A DNA stretch of 64,000 bases from VRUE01 sp963837695 (GTDB taxonomy: Bacteria; Actinomycetota; Thermoleophilia; Solirubrobacterales; 70-9), in the NCBI GenBank assembly GCA_963837695.1, contig CAWINZ010000005.1:868001-932000 (forward strand), read 5' to 3'. A program made the position numbers and the translations under genes. The notes beneath the pieces are model-generated. The model was not told the DNA's origin. It saw only the letters and a list, made by a program, of their open reading frames with translations, and made no database searches. Shown piece after piece: positions 8,383 to 15,319 of the stretch (its first letter is position 1; every line of letters begins with the position of its first letter).

Positions 8383-8434
8383 TCTGGCCCAATTGTAGGC
8401 GCGGATCTGCGGCGCGCCTGGACCCGCGCTCGAA

Positions 8435-8833
8435 CTACCCCGCGAGGCCGATCATCAGCTGGGAGTGGTCGCTGGGGTCGACCTTGACCGGGACCTGGGC
8501 GCCCGGCTGGAGCTGGCCGATGATCGCGGGGGAGACGACCTGGGTGTGGGTCACCTCGGACTGGCTGCCGTTGACGTCGACGGTCATCTGGAACTGCAGC
8601 TCGGGCTGCATGTTGATCTGCCTGCCCGTCGCCACCATTTGCACGATCGTCGCCGTCCCGTCGAGGCCTTCGTTGGCGAGCTTCTCGGCCAGCACCTGGT
8701 CGCCCTGCACCTGCTGCACCGCTTCGTTGGCCTGGGCGAGGCCGTCCTTCATCATCTTGAGGCTGCCGCCCCGTTCCTTCTTCATCTGCTTGCCCGTCTT
8801 GCTGAGGTCCCTCATGTCCTTGAACATGCCCAT
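8435..8833 (-). CDS. Conserved-type hypothetical protein with beta-rich C-terminus
   Basis: The 132-residue product is not recognised as a named family. The N-terminal 65 residues are helical and basic (FKDMRDLSKTGKQMKKERGG, then LAQANEAVQQVQGDQVL). The rest looks like a small beta domain with LDGTATIVQMVATG, ELQFQMTVDVNG, a VVSPAIIGQLQPGAQVPVKVDP segment and a LMIGLAG end. The start was set at ATG 8833 because AGGAGA sits seven bases upstream; a frame-open extension to 8959 lacks a site. It is divergent from the 84-residue gene at 8932, which has a similar basic beta-type C-terminus, so the pair may be related in function. Confidence 0.62.
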   Translation of the reverse strand: MGMFKDMRDLSKTGKQMKKERGGSLKMMKDGLAQANEAVQQVQGDQVLAEKLANEGLDGTATIVQMVATGRQINMQPELQFQMTVDVNGSQSEVTHTQVVSPAIIGQLQPGAQVPVKVDPSDHSQLMIGLAG

Positions 8834-8931
8834 TGGCTTCTCCTTGGCTTTGGGGGGACCCTGCCGCTCCCCGGTTTTCGCCCTCGACCATACATCCGCA
8901 AGCCCGCCCTGGCTATAAGGTCGGACGGGCG

Positions 8932-9186
8932 ATGTTCCGGCGCTCCAAGAAGCCGCCACCCGGCAAAGCGGCCGCCAAGGCGACGGTCCTCGAAGCCGTC
9001 GCCACGCCCGGCTCGGTCGCCGGCTACCCGATCGTCGAGCTGACGCTCGAGGTGCGCCCCAAGGACGGCGTCCCCTTCCAGGTCAAGCGCAAGTTCTCCT
9101 CCGGCCGCCTCGGCGGCGTCGAGCAGGGCAAGCAGCTCGACGTCGTCTACGACCCCGCCAACCCGAAGAAGCTCGACCTGGCCTGA
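8932..9186 (+). CDS. Small beta-rich hypothetical protein
   Basis: This 84-residue basic protein begins MFRRSKKPPPGKAAAKATV and continues into a beta-rich body (YPIVELTLEVRPKDGVPFQV). It ends with QLDVVYDPANPKKLDLA, a closing motif reminiscent of small domains that read YDPxNP. The upstream frame is open to 8833, but that part overlaps the divergent promoter, so I start at ATG 8932. No catalytic motif or membrane segment is visible. It shares style with the neighbouring gene at 8435-8833 (residues PVKVDPSDHSQL), and the two may descend from one another. Confidence 0.55.
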   Translation: MFRRSKKPPPGKAAAKATVLEAVATPGSVAGYPIVELTLEVRPKDGVPFQVKRKFSSGRLGGVEQGKQLDVVYDPANPKKLDLA

Positions 9187-9195
9187 GCGCGCTGT

Positions 9196-10191
9196 TCAGG
9201 CGCTCGCGGCCGCTGCCGGCTTCGGCAGGTTCTGGTCCGCGTGGTAGCTGGAGCGGACCAGCGGGCCGGACGCCACCGACTCGAAGCCGAGCGCGTAGGC
9301 CTCGCGCTCCAGCGCGGCGAACTCCTCGGGGTGCCAGTAACGCTCGATCGGTAGGTGGTTCTCGGTCGGTCGCAGGTACTGGCCGACGGTCAGGACCTGG
9401 ACGCGGTGCTCGCGCAGGATGCCAAAGGTCTCGACCATCTCCTCGAAGGACTCGCCCAGGCCGACCATCAGCCCCGACTTGGTGACGACCTCGGCGCCGC
9501 CCATCTCCTTCGCCATCCGCAGCACCCGCGCCGAGCGCAGGAACTTGGAGCCGCGGCGCGCCTTCGGGTAGAGCCGCGGCACCGTCTCGACGTTGTGGTT
9601 GAAGACGTCGGGGCGCTCATGGATCACCTTCGCCAGCGGCATCTCCTGGCCGCGGAAGTCGGGGGTGAGGATCTCGACCTTGCAGCCGGGCGCCTGCATG
9701 CGGATCGAGCGGATCACGCCGACGAAGGCGCTCGCCCCGTAGTCGGGCAGGTCGTCGCGGTCGACCGAGGTGACGACGGCGTGGCGCAGGCCCATCTTCT
9801 TCACCTGGTTGGCGACGCGCAGCGGCTCCAGCGGGTCGTTCCAGCTCGGCACCCCCGTCTGAACGTTGCAGAAGCCGCAGCGGCGGGTGCAGACGTCGCC
9901 GAGGATCATGAAGGTCGCCGTGCCACGCTCCCAGCACTCGCCGACATTGGGGCAGTTGGCCTCCTCGCAGACGGTGTGCAGGTTGTCGCTGCCGATCTCC
10001 GCCTTCAGCCGCCGGTAGGTCGGCCCGCCCGGCGCAGGCACCTTCAGCCAGGGCGGCTTGCGGGCGCGGCGGAAGGGGACGGCGCCGTCGCCCTCGGCCG
10101 CGGCCCCGCCCGGCTTGGCGCGGGAGCGGGTGACGTGGACGCGCTCGGCAGCAGGCGACTCGTCGGCGATCGTCTCGGGAGGACTCGTCAT
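9196..10191 (-). CDS. lipA: Lipoyl synthase
   Basis: This radical-SAM enzyme inserts two sulfurs into octanoyl groups on E2 and GcvH lipoyl domains. The 331-residue protein has both iron-sulfur clusters: the auxiliary CEEANCPNVGEC (Cys 75, 80, 86) and the radical-SAM CTRRCGFC (Cys 101, 105, 108). The serine-ligand motif RSSYHA lies near the C-terminus. The first 45 residues are a non-conserved extension. The ATG overlaps the lipB stop by four bases, so lipB-lipA is an operon. It supplies cofactor to the pyruvate dehydrogenase E2 encoded 2.5 kb away. Confidence 0.97.
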   Translation of the reverse strand: MTSPPETIADESPAAERVHVTRSRAKPGGAAAEGDGAVPFRRARKPPWLKVPAPGGPTYRRLKAEIGSDNLHTVCEEANCPNVGECWERGTATFMILGDVCTRRCGFCNVQTGVPSWNDPLEPLRVANQVKKMGLRHAVVTSVDRDDLPDYGASAFVGVIRSIRMQAPGCKVEILTPDFRGQEMPLAKVIHERPDVFNHNVETVPRLYPKARRGSKFLRSARVLRMAKEMGGAEVVTKSGLMVGLGESFEEMVETFGILREHRVQVLTVGQYLRPTENHLPIERYWHPEEFAALEREAYALGFESVASGPLVRSSYHADQNLPKPAAAASA

Positions 10192-10964
10192 GCGATCCCG
10201 AGCCTAGCGAGGTCGATTCCCAGGGCCGCGGGCGCGGTCTCCACCAGCGCCCGCTCGAAGACCTCGCCGTAGCGGGCGGCGACGGTGTCGGCGAAGGCGC
10301 TGAGGTCCTGCTCGGCGCCCAGCTCGCGGCCGAGTGAGGTGACCCGGCAGTTGTCGATCCCGCAGGGGACGATCCACTCGAACGGCTGCAGGTCGTTGTT
10401 GACGTTGATCGCCAGCCCGTGCGTGGTGACGCCACGGCTGACATGCACCCCGATCGAGCCGATCTTGCGCGCCCCCCCTCCCGCCGACGGGCCTATTCCC
10501 GGTGATATAGGCCGGTTTTCGGCCCGTCGGGGGGTAGTTGGGGGCACGCCTTTCGTCCAGACGCCGGTCAGGCCCTCGATCGTCTCCGCGGCGACGCCGT
10601 GCTCGGCCAGCGCCCCGATCGCCACCTGCTCCAGGCGCCGTACGTACTCGTGGACGTCGTCGCCGTAGGGCTTCAGCGAGACGATCGGGTAAGCGACCAG
10701 CTGGCCGGGCCCGTGGTAGGTGACCCGCCCGCCTCGGTCGGTGTCGTGGACTTCGATCCCCTGCATCTCGTACCACTGGCGCTGCATCGGCAGCTCCTCA
10801 TCGGTGGAGCGGCGGCCGCGCGTGTAGACGGGCGGGTGATCCAGGAGCAGCAGCACGTCGGAGACCTCGCCCTCCTGGCGGGCGCATGCCAGCCAGCGCT
10901 GGGCGACCAGCGCCTCCTCGTAGGGGACTACCCCACAGCGGACCACCAGGATCTCTTTACTCAC
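10188..10964 (-). CDS. lipB: Octanoyltransferase with an in-frame palindromic insertion
   Basis: LipB transfers octanoate from acyl carrier protein to lipoyl domains, the step before LipA. RGGRVTYHGPGQLVAYPIV, the conserved Lys in ARKIGSIG (about 167), RGVTTHGLAINVNNDL and the catalytic Cys in VPCGIDNC (about 201) are present. At 258 residues it is longer than the usual 210-230. The excess is a Pro/Arg/Gly-rich stretch at about 138-164, between GVW and ARKIG, encoded by palindromic element B1. It lies just before the catalytic Lys, so it must loop out if the enzyme is active. No frame is broken. Confidence 0.95.
   Translation of the reverse strand: MSKEILVVRCGVVPYEEALVAQRWLACARQEGEVSDVLLLLDHPPVYTRGRRSTDEELPMQRQWYEMQGIEVHDTDRGGRVTYHGPGQLVAYPIVSLKPYGDDVHEYVRRLEQVAIGALAEHGVAAETIEGLTGVWTKGVPPTTPRRAENRPISPGIGPSAGGGARKIGSIGVHVSRGVTTHGLAINVNNDLQPFEWIVPCGIDNCRVTSLGRELGAEQDLSAFADTVAARYGEVFERALVETAPAALGIDLARLGIA
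10484..10530. repeat. Palindromic element family B, copy 1, inside lipB
   Basis: The outer arms CCGACGGGCC (10484-10493) and GGCCCGTCGG (10521-10530) pair perfectly, and a CCGG-containing inner stem surrounds GATATAGG. Flanking C-rich (10472-10480) and G-rich (10531-10552) runs could extend the stem. The core matches copies at 33026 and 51102 over nearly its whole length. The insertion keeps the lipB frame. Confidence 0.88.
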
Positions 10965-10979
10965 CCTTGAAATCCTCGC

Positions 10980-12644
10980 ATGCGGCCGCCCTATCCTTGG
11001 CGGCCCCAGCCGATGGCCACGCTCCAGTCAAAGCTGCTCCCCCGACCCGACTGGCTTCCGGCCGTGGCGCTCAGCGCCGCTCTGGCCGCCGCGATGTTCG
11101 CCTGGAACCCGCAGGTCGGCGACCTCGCGGCCCAGGTGTTCCGCACCGAGCTGTTCCAGCGCGGCGGCCTGGCGATCTGGAATGGCAGCTGGTACGGCGG
11201 CCACTACACCCTCACCTACAGCGTCCTCTTCCCGCCCCTGGCCGCCCTGCTCGGGCCCCGCCTGGTCGGGACCGTCGCCGTGATCGCCTCCTCCTACTTC
11301 TTCGACCGCCTCGTCCGCGACCGCTGGGGAGAGGCCGCCCGCTGGGCAACCCTCTGGTTCGCCGCCGGCGTCGTGACGCTGCTAGCCGACGGCCAACTCA
11401 CCTTCGCCCTAGGCGTCGCCTTCGGCCTAGCCGCCCTACGCGCCTTGCAGCAACAGCGCACTCCCTGGGCTCTGACGGCCTCCGCAGCCTGCGCCCTCTC
11501 CAGCCCGGTCGCGGCAGCCTTCCTGGCGGGCGTGATCTTGGCCGGCACCCTGCCGCGGGACCGCCGCACCCATCTAGCCGCGATTTGGGTCGCCTGCCTC
11601 GCCCTCGCCCTGACCCTGATTCCCAACCTGGCCTTCCCCGAATCCGGCCAGTTCCCCTTCGCCGTCTCCTCCTACGTGGCGATCCCGCTCTGGTGCGGCG
11701 GGGCACTGCTGCTGACTCGCGGCTTCGCGGCGGAGGAGCGCCAGCTGCGCCGCGTGCTGATCGCCTACGTGTTGGCAGCGACCGTGCTCGTGCTTGCGCC
11801 GAACCCGATGGGCGGCAACGCTGTCCGCCTCGGCGCCCTCTTCGGCGGGCCTGTCCTGGCCGCGGTCATGCTCGCCCACCGGCCGCGCCTCTCGCGCGCA
11901 TCGGCGCTACTGCTCTCGCTGGCACTCGCGGGCGGCCTCTACTGGCAGGTGACCGCGAGTGTCAACCAGATCGCGCGCAGTGTCGGCGACCCTTCGACCA
12001 CCTCGACCTACTTCACCCCGGTCGCCACCTGGCTGCGCAATCACGATGGCACCGCCGCCCGAATCGAGGTGCCGCCGACGGCGAATCACTGGGAGTCGGC
12101 CTATCTGGCGCCCGGCTTTGAACTGGCCCGCGGCTGGCTGCGCCAGCTCGACACGACCCGCGACGACGTCTTCTATGACGGTGAAGACGCGCTCACTGAC
12201 CGCGCCTACCGCACCTGGCTGCACTCCAACGCGATCCGCTACGTGGCCCTGCCCGACGCGCCGCCCGACTACTCCTCGGTCGCCGAGCGCCGCCTGATTC
12301 TCAGTAACCCGCCCTACCTCGAGCCCCGCTGGAGCGACCCCCACTGGCGGGTGTACGAAGTGCGCGATCCGGCGCCGCTGGTGCAGCCGCTCGGCGGCGG
12401 AACAGCCCGCATCCGCTCCGTGGACCACAGCGGCTTCGCCCTCGACGTGACCCGCCCCGGCGAGTTCCTCGTCCGCGTCGCCTTCACGCCCTACTGGTCG
12501 ATCGAACGCGGCACCGGCTGCCTGGTCCGCCACGGCGAGTGGACCCTGGCCCGCGCCAGCCACCCCGGCATCTTCCGAGTGGCGGCCGATTTCTCACTGG
12601 GCCGCGCGTGGAACGCTGTAACTGGCGCGAGAAAGACTTGCTGA
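10980..12644 (+). CDS. Polytopic membrane protein of unknown function
   Basis: The 554-residue protein has about nine or ten hydrophobic segments in residues 20-340 (for example VALSAALAAAMFAW, VVTLLADGQLTFALGVAFGL, LALAGGLYWQVTASV). A non-membrane C-terminal domain of some 200 residues follows, with YFTPVATWLRNHDG, LAPGFELARGW and HWRVYEV. This plan resembles integral-membrane glycosyltransferase-like proteins of actinobacteria, but I see no certain catalytic motif. Alternative start: ATG 11013. It is divergent from lipB. Its TGA coincides with the left tip of palindrome A1, and the convergent E2 gene ends at the other tip. Confidence 0.72.
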   Translation: MRPPYPWRPQPMATLQSKLLPRPDWLPAVALSAALAAAMFAWNPQVGDLAAQVFRTELFQRGGLAIWNGSWYGGHYTLTYSVLFPPLAALLGPRLVGTVAVIASSYFFDRLVRDRWGEAARWATLWFAAGVVTLLADGQLTFALGVAFGLAALRALQQQRTPWALTASAACALSSPVAAAFLAGVILAGTLPRDRRTHLAAIWVACLALALTLIPNLAFPESGQFPFAVSSYVAIPLWCGGALLLTRGFAAEERQLRRVLIAYVLAATVLVLAPNPMGGNAVRLGALFGGPVLAAVMLAHRPRLSRASALLLSLALAGGLYWQVTASVNQIARSVGDPSTTSTYFTPVATWLRNHDGTAARIEVPPTANHWESAYLAPGFELARGWLRQLDTTRDDVFYDGEDALTDRAYRTWLHSNAIRYVALPDAPPDYSSVAERRLILSNPPYLEPRWSDPHWRVYEVRDPAPLVQPLGGGTARIRSVDHSGFALDVTRPGEFLVRVAFTPYWSIERGTGCLVRHGEWTLARASHPGIFRVAADFSLGRAWNAVTGARKTC

Positions 12645-12757
12645 AGCCATCCCGGTAGGGGTGGAACGTCTTGTACTTTTTCGGTGTCGGCTTCGGGCGA
12701 TAGCCCATCCGCAATCCACCGAAAAAGTTAAGTGGAACCCCTACCGGGACGGCTTCA
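12642..12757. repeat. Structured palindrome family A, copy 1
   Basis: 116 bp. The arms 12642-12661 and 12738-12757 pair with one mismatch. Inside lie a conserved GTCTTGTAC bulge, the inner stem CTTTTTCGG/CCGAAAAAG and a small GGGC/GCCC hairpin. The TGA of the plus-strand membrane gene and the TGA of the minus-strand E2 gene occupy its two tips. Probably a bidirectional terminator-like element. Confidence 0.9.
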
Positions 12758-14164
12758 GAGAGCTAACGAGAGCGGCTCTTCGAGTAGCGCCCTGACCCGC
12801 GCCAGGAATTCGGCTGCCGGGGCGCCGTAGAGGATGCGGTGGTCGCAGGCGAGGTCGACCTGCATCAGGCGGGCGGTCGCGATCTCGCCGTCGCGGACGA
12901 CCGGCCGCTCGACGATCGCGCCGACGGCGAGGATCGCCGCCTGCGGCGGGTTGATCACCGCGGAGAAGCCGTCGATCCCGTACATCCCCAGGTTGGAGAC
13001 GGTGAAGGTCGCGCCGCTGAGCTCGGGCGGAGTGATCTGCCCCTCGCGCACTTTGCCTGCCAGCGCTCGCGACTCGGAGGCGATCTGCCGCAGCCCCTTG
13101 CGGTCGGCGTCGAAGAGGGTTGGGACGATCAGGGCGTCTTGGGCCGCCACCGCCACCCCGACGTTCACCCGCGAGTAGAGCTCGAAGCGCCCGTCCCGGT
13201 AGGCCCCGTTGGCCCGCGGGTGCTCACGCAGCGCCAGCGCACACGCCTTGACCACCATGTCGTTGAAGGACGGCACGATGTCGCCCGGGAGGGCGCGAGC
13301 CTTGACCATTTCCCGCCCCCCCACCGCCTCACTCATGTCCACCGTCGCCCGCAGATAAAAGTGCGGCGCAGTTGCCTTCGACTCAGACATGCGGCGAGAA
13401 ATCAGCTGCTGCGTCTTCGACAGCTCTTCGTAAGACACCTGGCCCTTGGCCGTCTCGGCCGCGGGTCCCGCCCCGACGGAGGGGGTGTCCGGGCGGGTGC
13501 TGGGTACCTCGCCGGGCGGCGATGCGGCTCTCGCCGAGTCGGTGGGGCGAGGAACAGGACGCCGCGCCCGCCCGGACACCCCCTCCGCCACGTCACCCGC
13601 GGAAAACGCCCGCTCGACATCCGCTTTCACGATTCGGCCAGCCGGCCCGGATCCATGAAGCTGACTCAGATCGAGACCCTGCTCATCAGCGAGGCGACGT
13701 GCCAGCGGGGAAGCTTTGACCCGGTGCCCGTCGCCGCTGGCGCGGGCGGTTGCCTCAGTGGTTTGAGCTTCCACTGGCTCAGACGCTTCTCCCGTGGGTG
13801 GTGCGGGGGTGGGGGGGGTCGAGGACGGACCGTGGTCCGCCCGCAGCGCCCCCCCCACCCCCGCGACAGGACCCGCGGCTGAGGCGCCGGTCCCTTGCTC
13901 GTCTGCGGCCGAGGCGCTCGAACCCTCTCCCGAATCGCCAACCCGCGCGATCGGCGTCCCAATCGCAACGGTCTCACCCTCCGGAACCAGGATCTCCGTC
14001 AGCGTCCCAGCGACATCAGCTTCATAAGCCATATTCGCCTTGTCGGTCTCAATTTCCACAAGCTCATCGCCAACCGCAATCTCATCCCCGACAGCTTTGA
14101 GCCACTGCAGCACCGTCCCCTCCTCCATCGAGTCGGACAATCTCGGCATCACCACGTCAGCCAT
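12755..14164 (-). CDS. pdhC: Pyruvate dehydrogenase E2, dihydrolipoyl acetyltransferase
   Basis: The 469-residue core of the 2-oxoacid dehydrogenase complex transfers acetyl groups from lipoyl-lysine to CoA. The lipoyl domain is at 1-78 with lipoyl-Lys 42 in ETDKANM. The peripheral-subunit-binding domain is at about 148-187 (VKASPLARRLADEQGLDL, then GRIVKADVERAF). The catalytic domain is from about 240, with DHRILYG (441-447) carrying the active His. ATG 14164 was chosen because MADVVMPRLSDSMEEG is the canonical beginning; an open extension upstream is palindrome D2. Both inter-domain linkers carry in-frame palindromes, C1 at 96-124 and D1 at 194-229. It could instead be a branched-chain E2. 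Confidence 0.93.
   Translation of the reverse strand: MADVVMPRLSDSMEEGTVLQWLKAVGDEIAVGDELVEIETDKANMAYEADVAGTLTEILVPEGETVAIGTPIARVGDSGEGSSASAADEQGTGASAAGPVAGVGGALRADHGPSSTPPTPAPPTGEASEPVEAQTTEATARASGDGHRVKASPLARRLADEQGLDLSQLHGSGPAGRIVKADVERAFSAGDVAEGVSGRARRPVPRPTDSARAASPPGEVPSTRPDTPSVGAGPAAETAKGQVSYEELSKTQQLISRRMSESKATAPHFYLRATVDMSEAVGGREMVKARALPGDIVPSFNDMVVKACALALREHPRANGAYRDGRFELYSRVNVGVAVAAQDALIVPTLFDADRKGLRQIASESRALAGKVREGQITPPELSGATFTVSNLGMYGIDGFSAVINPPQAAILAVGAIVERPVVRDGEIATARLMQVDLACDHRILYGAPAAEFLARVRALLEEPLSLAL
13478..13586. repeat. Structured palindrome family D, copy 1, inside the E2 gene
   Basis: 20-bp perfect arms at 13478-13497 and 13567-13586, with an inner CCTCGCC/GGCGAGG stem. 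On the minus strand the core reads GGCGTCCTGTTCCTCGCC then GGCGAGGTACCCAGCA, matching copies at 34588 and 57924. It encodes E2 residues about 194-229 in frame, in the linker before the catalytic domain. Confidence 0.87.
13792..13878. repeat. Structured palindrome family C, copy 1, inside the E2 gene
   Basis: Outer stem CCGTGGGT (13792-13799) with ACCCGCGG (13871-13878). The inner 16-bp G-rich/C-rich arms at 13803-13818 and 13849-13864 are perfect. The sequence is shared with 47661-47744 in grpE, where the inner arm differs but still pairs. It encodes residues about 96-124 in frame, in the linker after the lipoyl domain. Confidence 0.88.
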
Positions 14165-14192
14165 CGGCGGCCTCCCCGGCGGCGTTTGGAGT

Positions 14193-14323
14193 GGGGTTCG
14201 TGGGTGTCTCGGCGGGTGCCTCGCGAAGCGGCCCCGGGCAGGGGGGTTCCCGCCGCGAAGCGGCTCCAAATTCCACCGCCCAATGGGCGGTGGTGGGCAC
14301 CTGGCGAGACACCCACGAACCCC
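14193..14323. repeat. Long palindrome between E1-beta and E2 genes (loose family D)
   Basis: 19-bp perfect arms at 14193-14211 and 14305-14323, plus a partial continuation GGGTGCC/GGCACC. The 93-base interior has its own hairpins (GCGAAGCGGC repeated at two places, ACCGCCCAATGGGCGGT). It fills most of the gap between the stop of pdhB (14327) and the start of pdhC (14164). The interior does not match the core of copies D1, D3 and D4. Confidence 0.8.
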
Positions 14324-14326
14324 CCA

Positions 14327-15319
14327 TCACAGGCTCCCCTCCAACGCCGCCAATGCCGCCTGCACCACATGCTCCTCATGCGGAATAGCCGCCTGCTCAA
14401 GCCGTTTCGCATACGGCATCGGCACGTCGGCGCCAGTCACCCGCTGCACCGGCGCGTCGAGGTAGTCGAAGGCCTGCTCGGTGATCAGCGTGGCCAGGTT
14501 GGCGCCGACGCCGCCGTGGGGCCAGCCCTCCTCGACGATCACCGCCCGGTTCGTCTTGCGGACCGAGTCGAGGATCGTGTCGAGGTCGAGCGGGCGCAGC
14601 GTGCGCGGGTCGATCACCTCGGCCTCGACCCCGTGCTCGTTGGCGAGCGCCCGCGCCGCGCCTTCGGCCACGTGCGCCATCTTCAGCAGCCCGACGATCG
14701 TCACGTCGTCGCCCTCGCGGCGCACCGCCGCTTCGCCGAAGCGCAGCACCTCGTCCGCGCCGTCCTCGGCGACCTCGCCGCGCGTCCCGTAGAGGCTCTC
14801 GTGCTCGATGAAGACGACCGGGTTGTCGTTGCGGATCGCCGCCTTCAGCAGCGCCTTGCCGTCGGCCGGGGTCGAGGGGCAGGCGACGAGCAGGCCGGGC
14901 ACCTGCAGGAAGAGCGCCTCGAGGCTGTGCGAGTGGGTGGGGCCGAGCTGATGGCCACCGCCGCCCGGCATGCGGATCACCAGCGGCACCCGCGCCTGGC
15001 CGTTGAACATGTAGGGGATCGCGGCGGCGTGGTTGACGATCTGGTCCAGCGCCAGCAGGGCGAAGTTGACCGTCATCAGCTCGACCACCGGCCGCAGCCC
15101 ACCGAGCGCCGCGCCGACCCCGGCGCCGACGATCGTGTTCTCGGAGATCGGCGTGTCGCGCACCCGCCGCTCGCCGAACTCCTCGAGCAGCCCTTCGGTC
15201 ACCTTGAACGCGCCTTCGAACACGCCGACGTCCTCGCCCATGACGAAGACCGCCTCGTCGGCGCGCATCTCCTCGGCCATCGCGTCGCGCAGGGCCTCGC
15301 GCATCCGCAGCGTCGCCAT
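14327..15319 (-). CDS. pdhB: Pyruvate dehydrogenase E1 component, beta subunit
   Basis: The 330-residue transketolase-like subunit works with E1-alpha in thiamine-diphosphate-dependent decarboxylation of a 2-oxoacid. The conserved start MATLRMREALRDAM is followed by MGEDVGVFEGAFKVTEGL, the cofactor-binding Glu region and VVELMTVNFALLALDQIVNHAA. Later come RMPGGGGHQLGPTHSHS and VDPRTLRPLD-type sequence (VIDPRTLRPLD). The ATG overlaps the E1-alpha TGA by one base, and long open upstream sequence belongs to E1-alpha in another frame. The order E1-alpha, E1-beta, E2 on the minus strand is the standard operon. Confidence 0.95.
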   Translation of the reverse strand: MATLRMREALRDAMAEEMRADEAVFVMGEDVGVFEGAFKVTEGLLEEFGERRVRDTPISENTIVGAGVGAALGGLRPVVELMTVNFALLALDQIVNHAAAIPYMFNGQARVPLVIRMPGGGGHQLGPTHSHSLEALFLQVPGLLVACPSTPADGKALLKAAIRNDNPVVFIEHESLYGTRGEVAEDGADEVLRFGEAAVRREGDDVTIVGLLKMAHVAEGAARALANEHGVEAEVIDPRTLRPLDLDTILDSVRKTNRAVIVEEGWPHGGVGANLATLITEQAFDYLDAPVQRVTGADVPMPYAKRLEQAAIPHEEHVVQAALAALEGSL

